Origin: Nostoc foliaceum FACHB-393 | GTDB taxonomy: Bacteria; Cyanobacteriota; Cyanobacteriia; Cyanobacteriales; Nostocaceae | Direction: 5' to 3' | Assembly (NCBI RefSeq): GCF_014698505.1 | Contig: NZ_JACJTD010000012.1 | Location: forward strand, 107,434 to 171,433 | DNA: 64,000 nucleotides | In this document: piece after piece, positions 36,201-46,387 of the stretch | Layout of the letters: each line of letters opens with the position of its first letter | How positions within the stretch are numbered: the stretch's first letter is position 1 | Position numbers and translations under genes: made by a program | The notes under the pieces: generated by a model | Databases searched by the model: none | Told to the model about the DNA's origin: nothing | Seen by the model: the letters and a program-made list of their open reading frames with translations, nothing else

Positions 36201-37301
36201 ATGAAAATTGCTCTAGTCCACGATTATTTAACCCAGCGAGGTGGGGCAGAGCGTGTGTTTGAACTGCTTTGTAAGCGCTATCCCGAAGCAGATATTTTCA
36301 CATCTCTGTACGATCCACAAAAAACTATCGATCTAGGCGATCGCGTAGTCAATACAACCTTTTTGCAAAAGATTCCTGGTGCAGCAAAATATTTTAGGTC
36401 AATGGCTCCTCTATATTTTCCTGCCTTTCGTGCCTTGGATCTACAAGACTACGATCTAATTATTAGTAGTAGCACCAGCTTTGCCAAAGCAGTGCGAAAA
36501 AATCCCAATGCCCGCCACATTTGCTTTTGCCATAATGTCACCCGTTTCTTATGGGATACGGCAACTTATTTAAGAGAGTACGGAGACTATAGATATTTTG
36601 CTCCTTTAATTGAACAAGTATTTCAAGTAATGAGAAAGGTAGACCTGAAATATGCACAGGAACCTGACCTTTACATTGCAAATTCTAGTGTTGTTGCCCG
36701 CCGTATTGAAAATATTTATGGCAAAAAGGCAATGATGGTGAACTATCCAATTGATACTAGTAAATTTCTTTTTTCAGATATAAAAGATGAATATTATCTG
36801 GCCTCCGCCCGGATGATCAGTTATAAGCGACTTGATATAATAATCGAAGCTTTTAATTGGTTGGGGTGGCGGTTATTAATATCTGGTGATGGGCCAGAAC
36901 AAGCACGGTTAAAATCTAAAGCATTACAAAATATTGAATTCTTGGGACACGTAAGTGATAGAACCCGCAAAGACTTGTTTTCCAAAGCCAAGTCTATTAT
37001 TGTCGCAGCCCTAGAAGACTACGGATTAGTTCCAGTAGAGGCTAATGCTAGCGGCACACCAGTCATCGCCTATGGAGCAGGTGGAGTATTAGATACTCAA
37101 ATACCAGGTGAAACAGGAGTCTTTTTCAAAAGACAAACACCCGAATCTCTACAAATTGCATTACTAGAAGCCAATGGCATCTCTTGGGATTACGATCGCA
37201 TCCGTAATCATGCAGTAGCAAACTTTTCAGAGAATGCCTTCTTTAGTAAAGTTGAGCAAATTATTAACCAAGCTTGTGGTGTGCATCAAATATTAATTTG
37301 A
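36201..37301 (+). CDS. GT4 glycosyltransferase (WbaZ/WcaI-like)
   Basis: 366 aa. Starts MKIALVHDYLTQRGGAERVF, the hallmark of mannosyltransferase-type GT4 enzymes. Donor domain: SARMISYKRLDIIIEAF, LISGDGPEQARLKSKA, and EDYGLVPVEANASGTPVIAY, which carries the E-x7-E motif. Cytoplasmic, adding one sugar to the growing repeat unit. Preceded by two dispersed repeats (GTAAGGACTTTAGTCC-type at about 35946 and GTAGGGGCGTACAGCTGTAC at 36052). Confidence 0.88.
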   Translation: MKIALVHDYLTQRGGAERVFELLCKRYPEADIFTSLYDPQKTIDLGDRVVNTTFLQKIPGAAKYFRSMAPLYFPAFRALDLQDYDLIISSSTSFAKAVRKNPNARHICFCHNVTRFLWDTATYLREYGDYRYFAPLIEQVFQVMRKVDLKYAQEPDLYIANSSVVARRIENIYGKKAMMVNYPIDTSKFLFSDIKDEYYLASARMISYKRLDIIIEAFNWLGWRLLISGDGPEQARLKSKALQNIEFLGHVSDRTRKDLFSKAKSIIVAALEDYGLVPVEANASGTPVIAYGAGGVLDTQIPGETGVFFKRQTPESLQIALLEANGISWDYDRIRNHAVANFSENAFFSKVEQIINQACGVHQILI

Positions 37302-37460
37302 TTTCCTAATCTTTTTTCACTATTAAGATTACCTATTTCTTTTTCTCTCTCCTCCTTGGCATCCTTCTCTTCACCCCTTTTACGTGTTCGCGTAGGTTTC
37401 GGAGGAAAGGTGGTTCGTAAAAAGAATAGGTATTATTCGGGATATCTCTTAGCGTAAGTC

Positions 37461-39710
37461 TTGAAGACAAGGATAATAAAAGTGGTTCAAACTAGTCTAA
37501 ATCCTCATTTAACTCCAGCTTCTGAAACTGAACCAAGCTACGGACAATTGTTTGCCGTATTTGTGCGAAGATTTCCTTGGTTCCTAGCAGTATTAATTAC
37601 TTCTATTGCTATTGCAGGCATGGTAACTTTTAGAACAAAGCCTACTTATAAAAGTTCGATGCAATTGCTAGTAGAACCTAACTATCAAGGTAAAAAAGAA
37701 GGCGCGGGGTTAGACAACCAGTTCACTGACTCTAATGTTGTGATAGATACTGCGACTCAGCTTAACTTGATGCAGAGTTCGGGACTCATCCAAAAAGCAG
37801 TTGATAAACTTCAGTCTGATTATCCAGATATAAGTGCAGGTGAAATTAAAGCTTCTTTGGTCTTAACTCAATTAAGGAGCAAAGAAGACAATGTTGCGAC
37901 TAAAATTTTTCAAGTTGAATACACCGCTGGAGATCCAGAAAAGACACAAAAAGTTCTGGGTGCAATTCGACAAGTTTATGTGGAATATAACAAACAACAA
38001 CAGAGTTCGCGGTTACAAAAAGGTCTGCAAATTATCAGGGAACAGTTAAGTAAAGCCAGTGAAGAAGTAAACGCGGCTGAGACAAATTTACAAAGGTTTC
38101 GCAGAAATCAGAACTTAATTGATCCAGAGTCACAGGCCAAAGCTATTGAGACAGCTTTGAATAATATTGCCCAAGAAAGGCAGACAACTCGTGCTCAATA
38201 TGGGGAAGCCTTAGCACGCCAAAAATCTTTAGAAGAACAACTTAACCGTTCTCCCCAAAATGCTCTAGTTGCTTCTCGTCTGAGTCAATCTACTCGTTAT
38301 CAAAGCTTACTGAACGAAATCCAAAAAACAGAACTGGCGCTAGCACAGGAACGCTTACGCTTTACAGATCAAACTCCGAGTGTGCAAAAGCTCAAAGAAC
38401 AGCTTCAGGGCCAGAAGGAATTATTGCAACAAGAAGTAGGAAGAACTTTAGGCGGAAAGTCTGCTGGTGCATTCACTTCTAAAGATTCCCTTCTCGAACG
38501 AGGACAGCTTGGTGAAATTGATCTTAGCCTTGCTGGTCAGCTAGTGGAAACGCAGACCAATATAGTTGCTTTAACTGCTCGCGATCAAACTTTAGTGCAG
38601 AAAGAAAACGAGTTACGTTTTGAAATCAAACGCTTTCCGCCTTTGTTAGCTTATTACAATCGGATGCTACCGCAATTGCAATTTAGCCGTGAAAGGTTAG
38701 AGCAGCTTTTAAGAGCAGAACAGCAATTGCGGCAAGAACTTTCCAAGGGTGGATTTAATTGGGAAGTTGTGGAAGAACCTCAAAAAGGTGGACAATTAGG
38801 CCCCAATCTTCAACAGAACTTGCTTTTAGGTGCTGTGGTTGGGTTTATGTTAGGAGGCATTGCTGCCTTTATTCGAGAATCGGCTGATGATGCAGTTCAC
38901 ACCACTGCTGAGTTAGAGAAGCAAATGGCTATGCCGTTGTTAGGAACAACTCCCAAATTACCGCCAGCAAAACCCAGAGAATCAATGATCAAGTTGCCTT
39001 TTGGTAAGCCAGAAGTTCTTGCCCCTTGGACAATTCAGGTACTGCAATCTCCACCACGTTGGGAATCACTGGATCTGATTTACAAAAACATTGAACTTTT
39101 AAATACTGTTGCTAACTTGAAATCTTTGATGATCACCTCAGCTTTACCCGATGAGGGTAAGTCAGCTTTGGCGTTGGGTCTGGCAATGAGTGCTGCCCGT
39201 TTACACAAAAGAGTACTGCTGATTGATGCCAACTTACGTGATCCCAGTTTGCACGAACAGCTGAATCTTCCTAATGAACAGGGGCTTTCAACTCTATTGG
39301 CTAGTGATGCAACTCTACCGAACCAGATTAGTCTTCAATACTCAGGTTCTGCCTACATCGATATTTTAACCGCTGGTCCAAAACCTGCTGACCCAGCTAA
39401 TCTGTTGAGTTCCCCTCGGATGATGCAATTAATGGCAGCATTTGAGGAAAACTATGATTTGGTACTCATAGATGCTCCCCCAGTTCTCGGCTTGGTGGAT
39501 GCCATGCTCACCGCATCATCTTGTCGTAGCGTGGTTATGGTGGCAAGCATTGGTATTGTGACGCGAAGCCAGCTTAATCAAGCTACAGCCATGCTGAGTA
39601 AGTTAAATCTGATTGGGGTTGTAGCTAATGGGGTATCAAACTCTAGCAGTAATTACGTACCTTATATCAAACAACAGCAATTAGCCTTGCGACAAGCTGT
39701 AGAAAAGTAG
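37461..39710 (+). CDS. Wzc/GumC-like polysaccharide chain-length protein with BY-kinase domain
   Basis: 749 aa; starts at TTG 37461 or a GTG seven codons later. Wzz-type N-terminal membrane segment (FPWFLAVLITSIAIAGMVTF), a long periplasmic coiled coil, a second membrane segment near residue 450 (LLLGAVVGFMLGGIAAFI), then a cytoplasmic P-loop domain: Walker A SALPDEGKSALALG near 558, Walker A' LLIDANLRDP near 586, Walker B LVLIDAPP near 666. It controls chain length and export of the polysaccharide. The C-terminus has only two tyrosines (NYVPYIK) rather than a Tyr-rich cluster, so autophosphorylation may be limited. Confidence 0.9.
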   Translation: MKTRIIKVVQTSLNPHLTPASETEPSYGQLFAVFVRRFPWFLAVLITSIAIAGMVTFRTKPTYKSSMQLLVEPNYQGKKEGAGLDNQFTDSNVVIDTATQLNLMQSSGLIQKAVDKLQSDYPDISAGEIKASLVLTQLRSKEDNVATKIFQVEYTAGDPEKTQKVLGAIRQVYVEYNKQQQSSRLQKGLQIIREQLSKASEEVNAAETNLQRFRRNQNLIDPESQAKAIETALNNIAQERQTTRAQYGEALARQKSLEEQLNRSPQNALVASRLSQSTRYQSLLNEIQKTELALAQERLRFTDQTPSVQKLKEQLQGQKELLQQEVGRTLGGKSAGAFTSKDSLLERGQLGEIDLSLAGQLVETQTNIVALTARDQTLVQKENELRFEIKRFPPLLAYYNRMLPQLQFSRERLEQLLRAEQQLRQELSKGGFNWEVVEEPQKGGQLGPNLQQNLLLGAVVGFMLGGIAAFIRESADDAVHTTAELEKQMAMPLLGTTPKLPPAKPRESMIKLPFGKPEVLAPWTIQVLQSPPRWESLDLIYKNIELLNTVANLKSLMITSALPDEGKSALALGLAMSAARLHKRVLLIDANLRDPSLHEQLNLPNEQGLSTLLASDATLPNQISLQYSGSAYIDILTAGPKPADPANLLSSPRMMQLMAAFEENYDLVLIDAPPVLGLVDAMLTASSCRSVVMVASIGIVTRSQLNQATAMLSKLNLIGVVANGVSNSSSNYVPYIKQQQLALRQAVEK

Positions 39711-40432
39711 TTCGTAATTCGTAAGGGTTTTAGATATTTCTTTCTCGTTTCTAGCCTCTGGCTGGAAATACATTCAAAGCGGCTCTGGCGCGAGTAAGGG
39801 AGGCGGAAGGCGGAGCCTCTAGGAGGCATTCCCAGTCTGAGACTGGGAACGAGGTAAAGACTGATTTAGGTAGGGGCAATTCATGAATTGCCCCTACATT
39901 TTTATGAACAAAATTTAATTTTATTGCTATCAGGAAAATTTCAGTATATTTATACTATCTTTATGGGTTGTCAGAGAAATCACTGGCTCTTTAAAGAGTA
40001 AATAAAGAATTTATTTAAGCGATCGCTATTTCTACATAGTCTTATATTCTAGAGATTAAAGCACCTTCATAAAGGCTAGAAAACAACAGTGGACTGGTTT
40101 TGTTAAATATATCGACACAATAAACACCTCAGTGCAATTAAACGTAGATATAGATTCATGGGTAATTTCCCTCTACACTTTTTTACTTTCAGTAATTACC
40201 GGAAAAATACTGATTGCCCATGAATATTGATAGTAACGTTGATTTGTACACCTCTACACCAGCAGAATTCTGGACGATGTGTGCTTGGCTGAGTGGCAAA
40301 TAGCAATAACATATTTTGCCCTCAATTATCTCCAACTTTTTGGAGTGACAACAAGATTCGGATTTGGGTCTTTGGCATTGATAGCCTTTGATAACGCCTC
40401 AGCAATTCACTCCTGTATAAACCCAAAGAGAT
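39711..40432. promoter_or_regulatory. Long 5' region upstream of hepC
   Basis: 722 bp with no well-supported gene. The first part holds palindromic repeats (CCCAGTCTGAGACTGGG near 39830 and GTAGGGGCAATTCATGAATT near 39872). Nearer hepC, ATTCATGGG (40154-40162) can pair with CCCATGAAT (40217-40225), and GGTAATT (40161-40167) can instead pair with AATTACC (about 40193-40199), so two overlapping hairpins compete. A 28-codon frame starts at the ATG inside the second arm (40219). Promoter boxes not assigned. Confidence 0.4.
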
Positions 40433-41137
40433 ATGACAACTTCAATAATTCCAACTCTACAGAGTTTATATGATGTAACCCAGGAACACCAGGATAATCG
40501 CTGCACACTTCAGTGGCGACGGGGTAAACTGTTGGTGAAGTCGCCTGGACAAGTGAAACAACCATATCTGCCTTCATTAAATAGTAAGCGATCGCTAGTA
40601 GAATGTTTACAACATTCTCCTGTAAGTTTGGTAAGCATAGATCCAAAATTGGGTGAAGCTTTGCTTAGGTTTTGGGCAGATGCATGTGAAGAAGCAGATA
40701 AGCCTATGTTCCTAAGCATACCCGCTAGCAAGAAACTGCCTAACCAACCCTTACAGCGACTAATTGATTGGATTGCGGCTTTCGTATTAATGCTATTAGC
40801 AAGCCCAGTCATGTTGGTATTGATTGTATTAATGCAGGTTTACTCGCCAGGATCACTTTTTTGTCGTGAGTGGCGTGTTGGAGAACGGGGTAAACTCTTT
40901 CGGACAACGAGGTTTTGCACGCACAACATTACACCGCTAGGGCGTTGGATGGGTAATTACAATCTTGATAATTTGCCACAGTTATTTAACGTGCTGCGGG
41001 GTGACATGAGTTTGACCGGATCTCGTTGTTGGACTTTAGAAGATGCAGTACAGCTAAATAAACTACCAGAAATTACAGCTTCGTGGGAAGTAGAAGCAGA
41101 GCCTCATCTGTTACATCTAGATAGCCAAACACTGTAA
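40433..41137 (+). CDS. hepC: HepC-like sugar transferase family protein
   Basis: 234 aa. A variable N-terminal 110 residues, one hydrophobic hairpin (LIDWIAAFVLMLLASPVMLVLIVL) and a bacterial-sugar-transferase core ending PQLFNVLRGDMSLTGSR. Family members transfer a sugar phosphate to undecaprenyl phosphate to start a repeat unit. Here the usual LDELPQ reads LDNLPQ, replacing the catalytic glutamate by asparagine, and the KxR-S/T-M segment is also changed. Directly upstream of hepA, as in Anabaena PCC 7120, where hepC is needed for the heterocyst envelope polysaccharide. Confidence 0.82.
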   Translation: MTTSIIPTLQSLYDVTQEHQDNRCTLQWRRGKLLVKSPGQVKQPYLPSLNSKRSLVECLQHSPVSLVSIDPKLGEALLRFWADACEEADKPMFLSIPASKKLPNQPLQRLIDWIAAFVLMLLASPVMLVLIVLMQVYSPGSLFCREWRVGERGKLFRTTRFCTHNITPLGRWMGNYNLDNLPQLFNVLRGDMSLTGSRCWTLEDAVQLNKLPEITASWEVEAEPHLLHLDSQTL

Positions 41138-41240
41138 TTTATCTGTGCGGTAATTGATAATTTCATCTACCGCACTGAGACTTGGTTACGTAGCATCTAT
41201 AGCGGTCTATCTACCTTGCCAAACTATTATTATAAAATCC

Positions 41241-43082
41241 ATGCATTTCCAACTTCCTCAAAAACTCCGCAGTCTGCTTAAAGCTACCAGCTTCTGGCAG
41301 GACAACTATTTGATATTGCGAGAATTTAAACACTTTCGCAAGATTGTAATTTTAGCTCTGACATTCTCGATTCTGGCGGCAACTTTTGAAGGTGTAAGTA
41401 TTGGTTTTTTACTTTCATTTTTGCAAAGCTTAACTAGTCCTAATGCTCAACCTGTTCAAACAGGAATAGAATGGTTTGATAATTTAGTATTGGGAGCTAA
41501 TACATCGGCTATTAATCGTCTGTACCGAGTATCTTCGCTGATTTTATTGAGTACTTGGTTACGTGTTATCTTCAATTACTTTGGACAAGTCTATACTGAA
41601 TTATCTCAACTTCATTTTGGCGATCGCTTACGTAAGCAAATTTTTGAACAGTTACAATCCTTATCGTTAAGTTACTTTGCCAAAACCCGTTCTGGGGAAC
41701 TAATTAACACAATAACCACAGAAATTGAAAGGATAAGGCAGGGTTTCAGTGGCGCAGCCTTTTTAGTAACTAGGGGAATAACAACTCTTGTCTACTTAAT
41801 ATCAATGTTCTTGATATCATGGCAACTGACTGTGATTTCAGCATTATTATTTACCCTATTAGGTGTAGGTTTATCTAATCTGAATGCCAGAGTTAGAGAA
41901 TCAAGTTTTGGCATGACAACTGCTAATGCTAATTTTACATCAACAGCCATAGAATTTATTAATGGCATTCGCACAGTTCATTCCTGTGGTACTCAAGAAT
42001 TTGAGCGCCAGCGTTATTACAAAGCTAGCGATAAGGTAGTAAGTACTACAACTAAAGTTGTATTTACTTGGACGCTTGTCAAGCCAATTGCTGAAGGGGT
42101 AGCTACTACAGTGTTGGTCGGAATGATTATTTTGGCATTCACTAGCTTGGTTACTAATGGAACGCTACAAGTTGCTTCTTTGCTAACCTTTTTCTTTGTG
42201 CTATTTCGCTTCATCCCATTTGTTCAAGATATTAATGGCACGAGAGCATTTCTCAGTACTCTACATGGCTCGGCAGACAACATTAAAAACTTGCTAAAAA
42301 CTGATGATAAAAATTATTTTCAGAATGGCAAACTTGAGTTTAAAGCTTTAGAAAGAGCAATAAATTTAGTATCTGTAGATTTTGGCTACGATGACAAAAA
42401 TATAGTGTTGCACAATATTACCCTAACCATTGAAAAGGGAAAAATGACTGCATTAGTCGGAGCCTCTGGTGCTGGTAAAACAACTCTTGCTGATTTAATC
42501 CCCCGATTTTACAATGCTACAGAGGGAAATATTTATATTGATGAAATTGATATCCGGCTGTTTGAAATCAACTCTCTACGTCGTCAAATAGCTGTCGTCA
42601 GCCAAGATACTTTTATCTTCAACACTGATGTTTGGCAAAATATTGCTTATGGCACTCCACAAGCCACTAATGAGCAAATTCAAGAAGCTGCTAAACTAGC
42701 GAATGCGCTGGAGTTTATTTTAGAAATGCCCGAAGGTTTTAATACCCAATTGGGAGATCGGGGTGTTAGATTATCTGGAGGACAAAGACAGCGAATTGCG
42801 ATCGCACGAGCGCTACTACGAAACCCAGAAATTCTGATTTTGGATGAAGCAACTAGCGCCTTAGATTCTGTATCCGAACGCTTAATTCAAGATTCATTAG
42901 AAAAGCTATCTGTTGGTAGAACAGTAATTGCGATCGCTCACCGTCTTTCTACTATTGCTAAAGCCGATAAAGTCGTAGTTCTGGAAGCAGGGCGAATAGT
43001 AGAACAGGGCAAATATCAAGAATTGCTCGGACGACAAGGCAAGCTTTGGGAATATCACCAGATGCAATACTATAATTCGTAG
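41241..43082 (+). CDS. hepA: HepA-like ABC exporter (TM domain fused to ATPase)
   Basis: 613 aa from the ATG at 41241 (MHFQLPQKLRSLLKATSFWQ); an in-frame TTG at 41154 would add 29 residues and is less likely because known HepA is close to 610 aa. Six membrane segments in the first 330 residues, then the ATPase: Walker A GASGAGKTT near 407, signature LSGGQRQR near 510, Walker B ILILDEATSALD near 531, H-loop AHRLST. In Anabaena HepA is required for the polysaccharide layer that protects nitrogenase from oxygen. Expression is expected in differentiating heterocysts. Confidence 0.92.
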   Translation: MHFQLPQKLRSLLKATSFWQDNYLILREFKHFRKIVILALTFSILAATFEGVSIGFLLSFLQSLTSPNAQPVQTGIEWFDNLVLGANTSAINRLYRVSSLILLSTWLRVIFNYFGQVYTELSQLHFGDRLRKQIFEQLQSLSLSYFAKTRSGELINTITTEIERIRQGFSGAAFLVTRGITTLVYLISMFLISWQLTVISALLFTLLGVGLSNLNARVRESSFGMTTANANFTSTAIEFINGIRTVHSCGTQEFERQRYYKASDKVVSTTTKVVFTWTLVKPIAEGVATTVLVGMIILAFTSLVTNGTLQVASLLTFFFVLFRFIPFVQDINGTRAFLSTLHGSADNIKNLLKTDDKNYFQNGKLEFKALERAINLVSVDFGYDDKNIVLHNITLTIEKGKMTALVGASGAGKTTLADLIPRFYNATEGNIYIDEIDIRLFEINSLRRQIAVVSQDTFIFNTDVWQNIAYGTPQATNEQIQEAAKLANALEFILEMPEGFNTQLGDRGVRLSGGQRQRIAIARALLRNPEILILDEATSALDSVSERLIQDSLEKLSVGRTVIAIAHRLSTIAKADKVVVLEAGRIVEQGKYQELLGRQGKLWEYHQMQYYNS

Positions 43083-43200
43083 TTCGTAATGACGCTCCTG
43101 CGGACGCTCGAGTACTCGCTACCGCTTCGCTAACGCTAACGTAATTCGTAATTTATATTTCGTAAATTACGAATTTATTTCTCTACTAAATTATTTATAG
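43083..43200. repeat. Composite dispersed repeat after hepA
   Basis: ACGCTCCTGCGGACGCT and CGCTACCGCTTCGCTAACGC motifs flanked by GTAATTCGTAATT-type heptamer/octamer repeats and an inverted copy AAATTACGAATT. The same GCTAACGTAATTCGTAATT sequence follows the GT2 gene at 48738. Confidence 0.55.
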
Positions 43201-43219
43201 TTTTAATCAGGAAAAATAA

Positions 43220-44059
43220 ATGGTAAATCTAGGCTACCACACTGCTAAAACTCAGGGTAAATTTAATCGCTCCCTATATAAAGCAGCCCTTTCTCATATT
43301 GTCAGCATCCCCATTAAACAAACTCGACAAGTGCCAGTCAGTGTCTATGCCTTCTCATGTGAACGCGATCTGCCAGAACAAGTAGCAAGTATTCGCTCAT
43401 TCATTCGTTATGTCGGCATTCCAGATACATTCACTGTAATTTCTGATGGCAGTTACACTGATTCTAGTTGTAATTTGCTCCACCGCGTCCATCCTTGCGT
43501 TAAGGTAATACTTTTACAAAACTTCCTGAGAACGGATTTACCTCAATGTGTTACTGATTATGCCCAACTGCATCCACTGGGTAAAAAGTTGTCGGCATTA
43601 ATGTCAATTCCTATTAATGGAACTACGATTTACACAGATTCAGATATTTTATTTTTCCCCGCTGGGATTGACTTAATTCATTTGAGTAATTCGGACGATA
43701 AATACTCTCTTTATCTACCTGATTGTTCCATATCACTAGATGAGCGACTTATTTATGATGATTCTGAAAAGTCAAATCCAGTAAATGGTGGATTTATTTT
43801 ATTTAAGCATGAATTTGACTGGAGTTTTGCTATAGAACGTTTAGCAAATCTTCAAGAAGCTCCTAATTATTTTACTGAACAAACAATTGTACATTTGTCA
43901 ATGCACTACAATAATGGTAAACCTATATGCTCAAAAAAATATGTTCTTAATGTAGAAGATCAGTTCATCTATCCAGATAAATCTGCAAGTAAAGAAATTG
44001 CTCTTAGGCATTATGTAAGTGATATTAGACACAAGTTTTGGTTTAATTCCGGCATATAA
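43220..44059 (+). CDS. Putative glycosyltransferase of the HEP island (GT-A-like)
   Basis: 279 aa. Contains an acidic metal-binding motif in a hydrophobic beta strand (GTTIYTDSDILFFPAG) preceded by SIRSFIRYVGIPDTFTVISDG, the layout of GT-A fold transferases such as those related to GT8 or GT77. No classical GT2 signature. Position directly after hepA corresponds to the glycosyltransferase-type genes that follow hepA in Anabaena PCC 7120. Substrate unknown. Confidence 0.65.
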   Translation: MVNLGYHTAKTQGKFNRSLYKAALSHIVSIPIKQTRQVPVSVYAFSCERDLPEQVASIRSFIRYVGIPDTFTVISDGSYTDSSCNLLHRVHPCVKVILLQNFLRTDLPQCVTDYAQLHPLGKKLSALMSIPINGTTIYTDSDILFFPAGIDLIHLSNSDDKYSLYLPDCSISLDERLIYDDSEKSNPVNGGFILFKHEFDWSFAIERLANLQEAPNYFTEQTIVHLSMHYNNGKPICSKKYVLNVEDQFIYPDKSASKEIALRHYVSDIRHKFWFNSGI

Positions 44060-44129
44060 AATGATAAAAGTCAGATTGGAACTATCTGAGAGATTCAATT
44101 AACAATAACGTGAAAATAAGTAGTGATCA

Positions 44130-45332
44130 ATGCCTAACTCAATCAATGATGCCAAGCCAAATAATGAACAATTACACAGAGGTATTTTTGAAAAAAACCT
44201 GATTTATCAATGCTCCAATTTTGATGTAGGTGAGGGCGGAGGTGTTGAAACTTATTTAGCTTCTCTATTTGAACATCGACCACATGATGTTAGCGATCGC
44301 GTGATAAAATCGCTTAAGAATGTTGACCAAAGCCAATTCAAATTGCTGCACCTCCACAGCCCAGATTTACTCTTGCAACTTACAGGTGAGTGCCCCACAG
44401 TTTTCACTGTTCATAATCATTCATTGTACTGTCCTAGTGGCACAAAGTATTTAGCAGGTCAGCGGACAATCTGCGATCGCAACGTATCTTACTTAGGTTG
44501 TACCTGGGGTAAATTAGTAGATAAATGTGGTAGTCGTAGACCGTTAAGAACTCTTAAAGAACTTCAAATTACTCATCAGTTATTAGATGCCTTAAAAAAG
44601 GTAAAAATTACCTTTGTCGCTAATAGCGAATACGTGCGTCAAGAGTTGATTAAAAGCGGTGTACCCCCTGAGCAAACTGTAACGTTACGCTGTGGTATAA
44701 CTATACCAAAAATAACAACCACACCCCTGAGTTTAGATATCCACCAAAATCATAGAATTTTGTTTGCTGGACGCATTGTTTCTGATAAAGGTTTAGAATG
44801 GTTACTCAAAACCTTAATACATACAGACCCTAAAATTCAACTTGATATTGCAGGTGAAGGCTGGGAACGACCACGGTTAGAAAAATTAGCAAATACACTA
44901 GGATTAAGTAACCGAATCACTTGGCATGGTTGGTGCGATCGCAACAGATTAAATAACCTTTATCAACAGTGTTTTGCAGTCATCTTTCCTAGTGTCTGGC
45001 CTGAACCTGCGGGTCTTGTAACCCTAGAAGCCTATGCTCGTTATCGACCTGTAATTGGTAGTGCAGTCGGAGGTATTCCAGAGCACTTACAAGATGGAGA
45101 AACGGGTATTCTTGTTCCAGGTAATGATATCAAGAAGCTGGCTGATGCTATCCATGATTTATATGGAGATTATCAAAAAACCCGACACATGGGCGAACAA
45201 GGTCATGCTTTATTGATGAAGGAATTTACTATGGATGCTCATATAAATAATCTGGGAACAATTTATGCAAAAACAATAGCAGAATTCCCTTCTAGAACGA
45301 AAAAATTATATAGCATTCCTCAAGCTAAATAA
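44130..45332 (+). CDS. GT4 glycosyltransferase
   Basis: 400 aa. N-terminal domain with FDVGEGGGVETYLASLF and TVFTVHNHSLYCPSGTKYL, typical of GT4 enzymes with a cysteine-rich acceptor loop. Donor domain ILFAGRIVSDKGLEWLLKTL, IAGEGWERPRLEKLA and PEPAGLVTLEAYARYRPVIG. Complete and in the direction of the island. Adds one sugar to the repeat unit from a nucleotide donor. Confidence 0.88.
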   Translation: MPNSINDAKPNNEQLHRGIFEKNLIYQCSNFDVGEGGGVETYLASLFEHRPHDVSDRVIKSLKNVDQSQFKLLHLHSPDLLLQLTGECPTVFTVHNHSLYCPSGTKYLAGQRTICDRNVSYLGCTWGKLVDKCGSRRPLRTLKELQITHQLLDALKKVKITFVANSEYVRQELIKSGVPPEQTVTLRCGITIPKITTTPLSLDIHQNHRILFAGRIVSDKGLEWLLKTLIHTDPKIQLDIAGEGWERPRLEKLANTLGLSNRITWHGWCDRNRLNNLYQQCFAVIFPSVWPEPAGLVTLEAYARYRPVIGSAVGGIPEHLQDGETGILVPGNDIKKLADAIHDLYGDYQKTRHMGEQGHALLMKEFTMDAHINNLGTIYAKTIAEFPSRTKKLYSIPQAK

Positions 45333-45394
45333 GCTTAGTTTGGTCAAAACATCAAATGTGCATCTTTTACCTATGAAATATAAAGGAAAAAAAT

Positions 45395-46387
45395 ATGTCA
45401 TTGTCTCAAGAATGCCAACAGCCTTTAGTTAGTGTTATTATCCCCACCTATAATCGACCAGAGTATCTCAAGCAAGCGATCGCTAGTGCTATTAAACAAA
45501 CTTATCAAAATATCGAAATTATTGTTTCTGATAATTGTAGTCCAGAAAATCCTCAAGAACTTGTCGCATCTTTTGGTGATTCACGCATCAGATTTTGGCG
45601 GCATCAGCAAAATGTGGGTATGATTGCTAATCAGCAGCATGGCTTCAAAATGGCGCGAGGTAAATACGTTGCTAGTCTCCATGATGATGATATCTGGAAT
45701 GAAGATTTTTTAGCAAAGCTAGTACCACCTCTAGAAGCAAATTCTCAGTTAATTCTCGCTTTTTGCGATCAATATATCATAGATGCAGATGGCATAATTA
45801 ATAATGCTGGAACTGAAGAAAATACTCGCGGTTATAAACGAGACAAACTAGCACAAGGAATTCATCAACCTTTCTCTAAAATTGGCTTAATTGATAAAAG
45901 CATACCCACTGCTGCATCTTGTGTGATTCGCAATAATCTTATCGATTGGGATAGTATTCCCTCTGAAGTTGGCGGGATGTGGGATTTATATTTAACTTAT
46001 CTCTGTTGTATATCTGGTTACGGTGCTTACTACTATCGAGAAAGGCTAACGCGATATCGTGCCCATGAGCAAACTGACACTATGCTCAGTGGCAGTCGAG
46101 ATGTGCAAGCAAAAATCCGCAAAGCTAAAAGCGAAATGTTTTGTTATCAAGTCTTTATGGAAGACGCTCGTTTACAGCAATTTAAGACTTATTTTCAACA
46201 GAAATGGTTAGAAGCTAATACCACTTTGGGAATTGGTTTGCTACGAAGTGAACAGATAGCAGTAGCACGTCCTTATTTTTGGCAAGCGCTGAATAAACAA
46301 AAATTTAATGTGCGAACTCTAGCTGCACTAAGTCTTAGTTTTACTCCACAACTTTTAGCAAGTAAGTTAATGAAAATCTCGAAATAA
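45395..46387 (+). CDS. Family 2 glycosyltransferase
   Basis: 330 aa. PLVSVIIPTYNRPEYLKQAI, IVSDNCSPEN and the metal site HDDDIW define the GT2 domain; the last 100 residues are helical. 62 bp after the GT4 gene with a clear ribosome binding site (AAAGGAAAAAAAT). Resembles the GT2 at 30599 in organisation. Confidence 0.87.
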   Translation: MSLSQECQQPLVSVIIPTYNRPEYLKQAIASAIKQTYQNIEIIVSDNCSPENPQELVASFGDSRIRFWRHQQNVGMIANQQHGFKMARGKYVASLHDDDIWNEDFLAKLVPPLEANSQLILAFCDQYIIDADGIINNAGTEENTRGYKRDKLAQGIHQPFSKIGLIDKSIPTAASCVIRNNLIDWDSIPSEVGGMWDLYLTYLCCISGYGAYYYRERLTRYRAHEQTDTMLSGSRDVQAKIRKAKSEMFCYQVFMEDARLQQFKTYFQQKWLEANTTLGIGLLRSEQIAVARPYFWQALNKQKFNVRTLAALSLSFTPQLLASKLMKISK

